25,092 nt of DNA from a virus, in the IMG/VR virus record IMGVR_UViG_3300034103_000451, positions 1 through 25,092 of that record; one strand, given 5' to 3'. The notes under the pieces were generated by a model. The model was not told the origin of the DNA. It ran no database searches and was given only the letters and a program-made list of their open reading frames with translations. The position numbers and the translations under genes were made by a program. This document shows positions 21,329-25,092 of this stretch, one piece after another (within the stretch, counting starts at the first letter, position 1; each line of letters begins with the position of its first letter).

Positions 21329-21757
21329 TCAGGCCGGCGGGTTCGACGTCGGGGCGGTCCGGGCGTTGCCCAGAACCCACACCGCCGAGAGCAGCGCCGC
21401 GCTGGCGTTGCTGGCCGGCGTGATCGTCGCGCGGACGTAGCGCTTGCCGCCGACGTAGCCGATCTTCCGGCACTCGTTGTCGTCGTCGAACGCGAAGCCC
21501 GCGAGAGCTTCGGTGCCAAGCAGGAACGTGTCGGACACCGCCGCCGCGTCCGTCAGCGTCGCACTGTCGCCGTCCTCGATGAGGACGGTGAACGTCGCGT
21601 CCGCGTCGGCAATCGAGCCGGTCGCGATGACCAGCTCGACGCTCTCGTAGCCGCGCGTGTCCACGATCTGCGACACCTGGGCGGTGTTGTCGGACACCGA
21701 CACGGGCGAGATTGCCCGCTTGATGTCGATGTTGTTGTGGAGGTCTTTCGAGGCCAT
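21329..21757 (-). CDS. Decoration-like small virion protein, 142 aa
   Basis: The protein starts 'MASKDLHNNIDIKRAISPVS', with 'DTRGYESVELVIATGSIADA', 'FTVLIEDGDSATLTDAAAVS', 'ECRKIGYVGGKRYVRATITP' and an NPPA end. The pattern 'L..n.......p......vdt.Gy.sv...i..G...D....f.v.ieeg' with 'KIGYvG.KRYvRa' is widespread in siphophages just after the capsid gene. It is usually listed as a head or structural protein. It is predicted beta-rich. AAAGGA lies 8 nt before the ATG. With the capsid gene before it and a hairpin after it, the pair may be expressed more than later genes. Confidence 0.75.
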   Translation of the reverse strand: MASKDLHNNIDIKRAISPVSVSDNTAQVSQIVDTRGYESVELVIATGSIADADATFTVLIEDGDSATLTDAAAVSDTFLLGTEALAGFAFDDDNECRKIGYVGGKRYVRATITPASNASAALLSAVWVLGNARTAPTSNPPA

Positions 21758-21781
21758 TGGGATGGTCCTTTCTCAGTCAGA

Positions 21782-23047
21782 TCAGAGGGCGACGTTCTGC
21801 AACACGATGGCCTCGGGCAGCACGACCTGACCGCCAACGCGACGGCGGAAGATCATGCGGACCGCACCGGAGGTCGCCTGGGTATACGGATCACGCAGCA
21901 TCTCCATCGCGATGCGATCGACGATGACGTAGCCGCGACGGAAGTCACCGAACGCGACGGGCTTGGCCGACGCGCCCACATCCGGCATGTCAGCGGCCTC
22001 GACGTAGGGCGCGCCGTTGATCGTGTTGGGGACGCCGCCCGCGAGGCCAGGAGCCCAGAGATACTCGCCGTCGCCGTCCTTGAGGCGGCGGATCTGACCG
22101 ATGGTCGAGCGATTCATCATCCACACCGCCGCGCGCGCATAGTCGGTCTTGATGCCGTAGTAGACCGACAGCAGACCGTCAGCCGTCAGCGCCGCCGCCG
22201 CGCCGCTGTTCACGGTCGCGATGGAAGCGTTGTTGAGGAAGCCGAACGGACGACCGACGCCCGAGCCGCTCAGGAACGCTGCGCCTTCGGCCTTCGCGAA
22301 CTGCTCGGTGGCCTCGGCGCGAACCTCGGCCTCCATGTTGAAGGCGGCGTCTTCGAGCATCTGGTTGGTGATGTCGACCAGCGCGTACATCTCATGCGTC
22401 GGGATCTCGTCCATCCCATACGTCAGCCCAGTGGTCTCGGAGCGCGTGCCCTGCTCCTGGACCCACTGCGCCGAGAACGTGCCGGTGCGCTTCGGCAGCT
22501 GGATCGCCTTCTGCGTGGTCTGGCGCGTGCGCGCGACCCCGCGGAACGGCGTGACTTCGACAACGCCCTTGATGATCTCGCGGACGTACTCGGTCGGCGC
22601 GAGATAGCCGCCGAGCGTGTCGGGCGACAGCGAGAGGCTCTTCATCTCGGCGGCGACGCCGTCGAGGCTCTTGCGCTCGCTCTCGGACAGGGCGCCATCG
22701 CCGCGCGCGATGGAACGGACCACGGCCCGCATCCAGTCGTTGGCGCGCGCCTTGACCTCGTCGGCCTCGGGCGCGGACTTGCCCGAGCCGAGACGGTTCA
22801 GCTTCGCGGCCAGATCGGCAGCGGTCTCGCTGGCGTTCTTCGCCGCGAGCTCGGCCTGAACCAGCTTCTGGTTCAGCGACTCGTACTTCGCGAGCGACGT
22901 CTCGATCCGGTCGAGCTTGTCGCGCGTCACGACGTCGGCGCTGCCCTTCTTCTCGATCTCGGCCAGGCGCGCGTCGTTGGTGGCCTTGAAGGCCTCGAAG
23001 GCAGAGCCGACAGCATCGACCGCGCCCTTCAGTTCGTTGAGTTCCAT
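21782..23047 (-). CDS. Major capsid protein, HK97 fold
   Basis: The 421-aa protein has an N-terminal coiled-coil delta domain (about residues 1-100, 'LNELKGAVDAVGSAFEAFKA' and later 'LDRIETSLAKYESLNQKLVQ') that acts as built-in scaffold in this family. The HK97 core follows: 'LSPDTLGGYLAPTEYVREII', 'PKRTGTFSAQWVQEQGTRSE', 'HEMYALVDITNQMLEDAAFN', 'FLSGSGVGRPFGFLNNASIA', 'NRSTIGQIRRLKDGDGEYLW' and 'VAFGDFRRGYVIVDRIAMEM'. The adjacent protease would remove the delta domain, probably between about residues 110 and 145; the exact site is not evident. AAAGG lies 8 nt before ATG 23047; a start at 23122 lies inside the protease gene. Confidence 0.95.
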   Translation of the reverse strand: MELNELKGAVDAVGSAFEAFKATNDARLAEIEKKGSADVVTRDKLDRIETSLAKYESLNQKLVQAELAAKNASETAADLAAKLNRLGSGKSAPEADEVKARANDWMRAVVRSIARGDGALSESERKSLDGVAAEMKSLSLSPDTLGGYLAPTEYVREIIKGVVEVTPFRGVARTRQTTQKAIQLPKRTGTFSAQWVQEQGTRSETTGLTYGMDEIPTHEMYALVDITNQMLEDAAFNMEAEVRAEATEQFAKAEGAAFLSGSGVGRPFGFLNNASIATVNSGAAAALTADGLLSVYYGIKTDYARAAVWMMNRSTIGQIRRLKDGDGEYLWAPGLAGGVPNTINGAPYVEAADMPDVGASAKPVAFGDFRRGYVIVDRIAMEMLRDPYTQATSGAVRMIFRRRVGGQVVLPEAIVLQNVAL

Positions 23048-23051
23048 AGGA

Positions 23052-23762
23052 CTAACCTTTCGTGGAGAGGATGGAAGCCGCGCGCTTGAGCGACACGACC
23101 AAAGCCTCGACCTCGTCATCACGAGAGGCGTCGGCGTGTTCGTCGCCTGCGTCGCGCAGGTGACGACGGACCACCGCGACGAGGCTCTTGGCCTCTGCGA
23201 TGGACATCTTGTGCTCTTCGCGCAGAGCGGCTTCGAGGCCGCGCGCGTCGAGGATGAGCGCGGGCGCGCTCTTGAGATAGGCGAGCTTCGCCAGCGGGTT
23301 CATCGGGTCATCGACCACCGAGACCTCGCGCAGATCAATGGCCTTGAGCCACCGCCTCGGTTCTCCGGTTCGCCCCGTGCCCATCTTCGATCCGCCGGCA
23401 GGAACGCGATAGCCAATCGACATGCCCTTGATCGCGCCTTCACGCAGCCGCGCGTAGGTCATCTTTCCTTCGTCGGTGTCGAGGCCGATGATCCGGCCTT
23501 CGACATGCAGACCGTTCTGGTCCTCGCTCATCTTTTCCCAGACGCCGACAGCGCCCTTGGAGCGGTCGTGGTTGTAATACATCGCGGGCAACATGCCCTT
23601 GCTCGACCACGACGCCAGGCTGCGCGCCATCGCGCCCGGCGTGATCATGTCGCCGCCTTCGTCGATGTTGCCGTAGACCGCGCCGTAGCCCGAGAACGAG
23701 CCCATCGGCTTATCTGCGGCGAACTTGACTTCGAGCGCGATGCTCGCGACGCCGTTTCTCAT
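23052..23762 (-). CDS. HK97-type prohead maturation protease
   Basis: This 236-aa serine protease has the fold's N-terminal 'FSGYGAVYGNIDEGGDMITP', the histidine in 'MYYNHDRSKGAVGVW' (H65), the serine in 'IKGMSIGYR' (S115) and the acidic residue in 'LREVSVVDDPMNPLA' (E146), which together suit a His-Ser-Glu triad. It cleaves the capsid delta domain and itself during head maturation. The C-terminal about 60 residues ('MSIAEAKSLVAVVRRHLRDA' and a charged end) are probably helical and may help assembly. It starts in an ATGA overlap with the portal gene. Confidence 0.93.
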   Translation of the reverse strand: MRNGVASIALEVKFAADKPMGSFSGYGAVYGNIDEGGDMITPGAMARSLASWSSKGMLPAMYYNHDRSKGAVGVWEKMSEDQNGLHVEGRIIGLDTDEGKMTYARLREGAIKGMSIGYRVPAGGSKMGTGRTGEPRRWLKAIDLREVSVVDDPMNPLAKLAYLKSAPALILDARGLEAALREEHKMSIAEAKSLVAVVRRHLRDAGDEHADASRDDEVEALVVSLKRAASILSTKG

Positions 23763-25092
23763 TCTCCGAGTTCCTCGATCCGATCAGCGATGCGATTTGC
23801 CCATGCGCGGCCAGCGTCGCCGCCCCAGAGATCCCATGCGATGCGTCCATTGGACGGGAAGCCAGGTTCGCCCTGGCGGAAGCCTTCGGCCTCTTTGTCC
23901 ACCTCGTGCCGCGCGAAGAACGAGACCATCCGCATGATGGTGTCGCGCGGCAGACGGCGACCGTTGCTGATGTCGCGCGCGCGAGCGATGCCGACAGCGG
24001 TGCCGCCGCGTCCGAACTCGTCGCGCCACGCCAGCGCGCGCCGCGCGTTCGCCGCCATCTCGTCGGTCGGCTTCCACGGGTTCTTCTGCGCGTCGTCCTC
24101 GACGTCGATCGGCTGCGCGACATCCGCATCAGAGCCCTGACCGACTACCTCGCCCATGTTGAGCGGGAACAGAGGCTTGTCGAGACCGTCGATCGGGTTC
24201 CACCCGTCGTCCTCGCGCGCCTCGTTGCGCGTCATCCAGCCGCCGCGAATCGCGCGGTCGTAGTATTCGGCGCGGTCCTTCAGCGACCCGCGCAGAAGCT
24301 CCGACGTATCCATCGTGAAGCGATAGCCCGCGCTCCACTCCTCGTCGGTGAGCAGCTGCGCGTTCAGCGCGCTGGTCATCGCTTTAATCTCGGGCTGCAA
24401 CGTGTAGCGGACATGCGCCGCGAAGAACGCCTCGGCGCTCGCGAATGTGGGCGAGTTGTTGCCCGCGTGCCCGAGCATGATGCTGAACACGCCCATGAGC
24501 CGCGCGATCTCTTCAATCTGATGCTTGCGCGTTTCGAGATGCTGAGCATCGACGCCGGTCATCTGCGTCGGAGTGAACTTGAGCGCGCCGCTCGCGAGCA
24601 CCGGCTTTCCGGTGTTCGACGCCGAGCCATACATCGAAGCGATGGCCTCGCGCACGCGGTCGCGCTGCTCCTGCGACGGATTGCCATCGAGCGTGAATAG
24701 GCCGGTCGTGCGGACGCCGTTCTTGTGCAGCGCCGCCTGTGATCTCTCGCTCGCTTGCGCCAGACCGAGCGCCTGGCGACCGAGCAGCACCGGGTCGAGC
24801 CCGCGCGCGCTGTCCCAGGACGGCGACCTGAGATGGAAGACCTCGCCGCGCGAAAGCGTCAGTGTCTTGTTGTTCTCAAAGCTGATCGTGTATTCCAGTT
24901 CCAGATCCTGCCGAACGGTGATCTGGACATTGTCGGGCTTGATCGGGATCAACTCGCGGATCTGGCCGTTGACCACGTTGCGCCACGACACCGCGCACCC
25001 GGTCGAGGCCTTGTGCATCATGGTCGTTCTGACCCACTCGCTCGCGTCCTGCCACGCATTCGGCGAGCGCGCGAAGAGATCGAACAGCGGAT
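23759..25092 (-). CDS. Portal protein, 5' end beyond the window, with an extra C-terminal domain
   Basis: The frame is open to the window edge: before the first in-window ATG (25021) it reads 'PLFDLFARSPNAWQDASEWV', typical portal sequence, so that ATG is internal. Visible are 443 residues, including 'RGEVFHLRSPSWDSARGLDP', 'QHLETRKHQIEEIARLMGV', and 'FMAEWS'-like C-terminal core elements such as 'YYDRAIRGGWMTRNEAREDD'. The portal forms the dodecameric DNA channel. After a short linker the last about 95 residues are a separate domain (GRGGTAVGIARARDISNGR, FFARHEVD, GRIAWDLWGGDAGR). I know this domain from other phage head proteins but have no function for it. The terminase gene is probably just upstream. 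Confidence 0.9.
   Translation of the reverse strand, partial: PLFDLFARSPNAWQDASEWVRTTMMHKASTGCAVSWRNVVNGQIRELIPIKPDNVQITVRQDLELEYTISFENNKTLTLSRGEVFHLRSPSWDSARGLDPVLLGRQALGLAQASERSQAALHKNGVRTTGLFTLDGNPSQEQRDRVREAIASMYGSASNTGKPVLASGALKFTPTQMTGVDAQHLETRKHQIEEIARLMGVFSIMLGHAGNNSPTFASAEAFFAAHVRYTLQPEIKAMTSALNAQLLTDEEWSAGYRFTMDTSELLRGSLKDRAEYYDRAIRGGWMTRNEAREDDGWNPIDGLDKPLFPLNMGEVVGQGSDADVAQPIDVEDDAQKNPWKPTDEMAANARRALAWRDEFGRGGTAVGIARARDISNGRRLPRDTIMRMVSFFARHEVDKEAEGFRQGEPGFPSNGRIAWDLWGGDAGRAWANRIADRIEELGE

Noticed and set aside
21737-23089. 450-codon plus-strand open frame
   Set aside because: It lies opposite the major capsid gene, whose HK97 motifs are unambiguous.
22917-24140. 407-codon plus-strand open frame
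   Set aside because: It lies opposite the protease and portal genes; no protein features of its own.
23759-25021. Portal gene start at ATG 25021
   Set aside because: The frame continues upstream to the window edge with typical portal residues, so this ATG is internal.
1-25092. tRNA genes, integrase, att sites, insertion sequences
   Set aside because: I looked for cloverleaf patterns, tyrosine or serine recombinase catalytic motifs, and inverted repeats with transposase frames and saw none.

Overview
The window is a GC-rich stretch of a tailed (siphovirus-type) phage or prophage. I saw no integrase, att site, tRNA or chromosomal housekeeping gene, so free phage and prophage cannot be told apart. 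The tail-tip gene order (tape measure, ~200-aa distal tail protein, ~185-aa hub-like protein, DUF6950/NlpC-P60-like protein, large J/megatron-like protein) matches that of alphaproteobacterial siphophages and the Rhodobacter gene transfer agent. The high GC also fits an alphaproteobacterial host, but this is inference.

Left arm, plus strand, about 1-3034: a tightly packed row of small genes joined by 1-8 nt stop/start overlaps. It holds a small HTH protein, several short coiled-coil proteins of unknown function, a mini-protein with an HExxH motif, and an orphan beta-class DNA methyltransferase (TSPPY, DPFMGSGTT). Five consecutive junctions carry the same 15-mer (GAGGCCAAGCCATGA, one copy with a single change). 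It encodes the C-terminal EAKP of one protein, supplies the Shine-Dalgarno sequence, and holds the start codon of the next gene.

Right arm, minus strand, 3023-25092, read right to left: portal (cut by the window edge, with an extra C-terminal domain), prohead protease, HK97-fold capsid protein, small beta-rich virion proteins, head-tail connectors and closure proteins. Next is an appendage block: a glycine-rich adhesin, a small partner, and a protein of about fourteen 22-aa repeats fused to a copy of the tail terminator. Then come the tail terminator, tail tube, tail assembly chaperones with a GGGAAAC -1 frameshift site, tape measure, tail-tip proteins, a tail fibre, a coiled-coil membrane protein, an HTH-plus-metallophosphoesterase protein, two small overlapping genes, a three-TM holin and an M15 endolysin. 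The last gene meets the methyltransferase tail to tail with a 12-nt overlap.

The late genes form one nearly gapless run, so one or a few long transcripts entering from beyond the right edge are likely. I found no convincing promoter. The only clear intergenic RNA structure is a GC-rich hairpin with a UUCG loop just after the first decoration-like gene behind the capsid gene. The terminase genes are probably just beyond the right edge. The most unusual parts are the repeat-protein/terminator fusion beside the adhesin in the head-tail region, and the junction-repeat operon that looks like a cassette array for small early genes.
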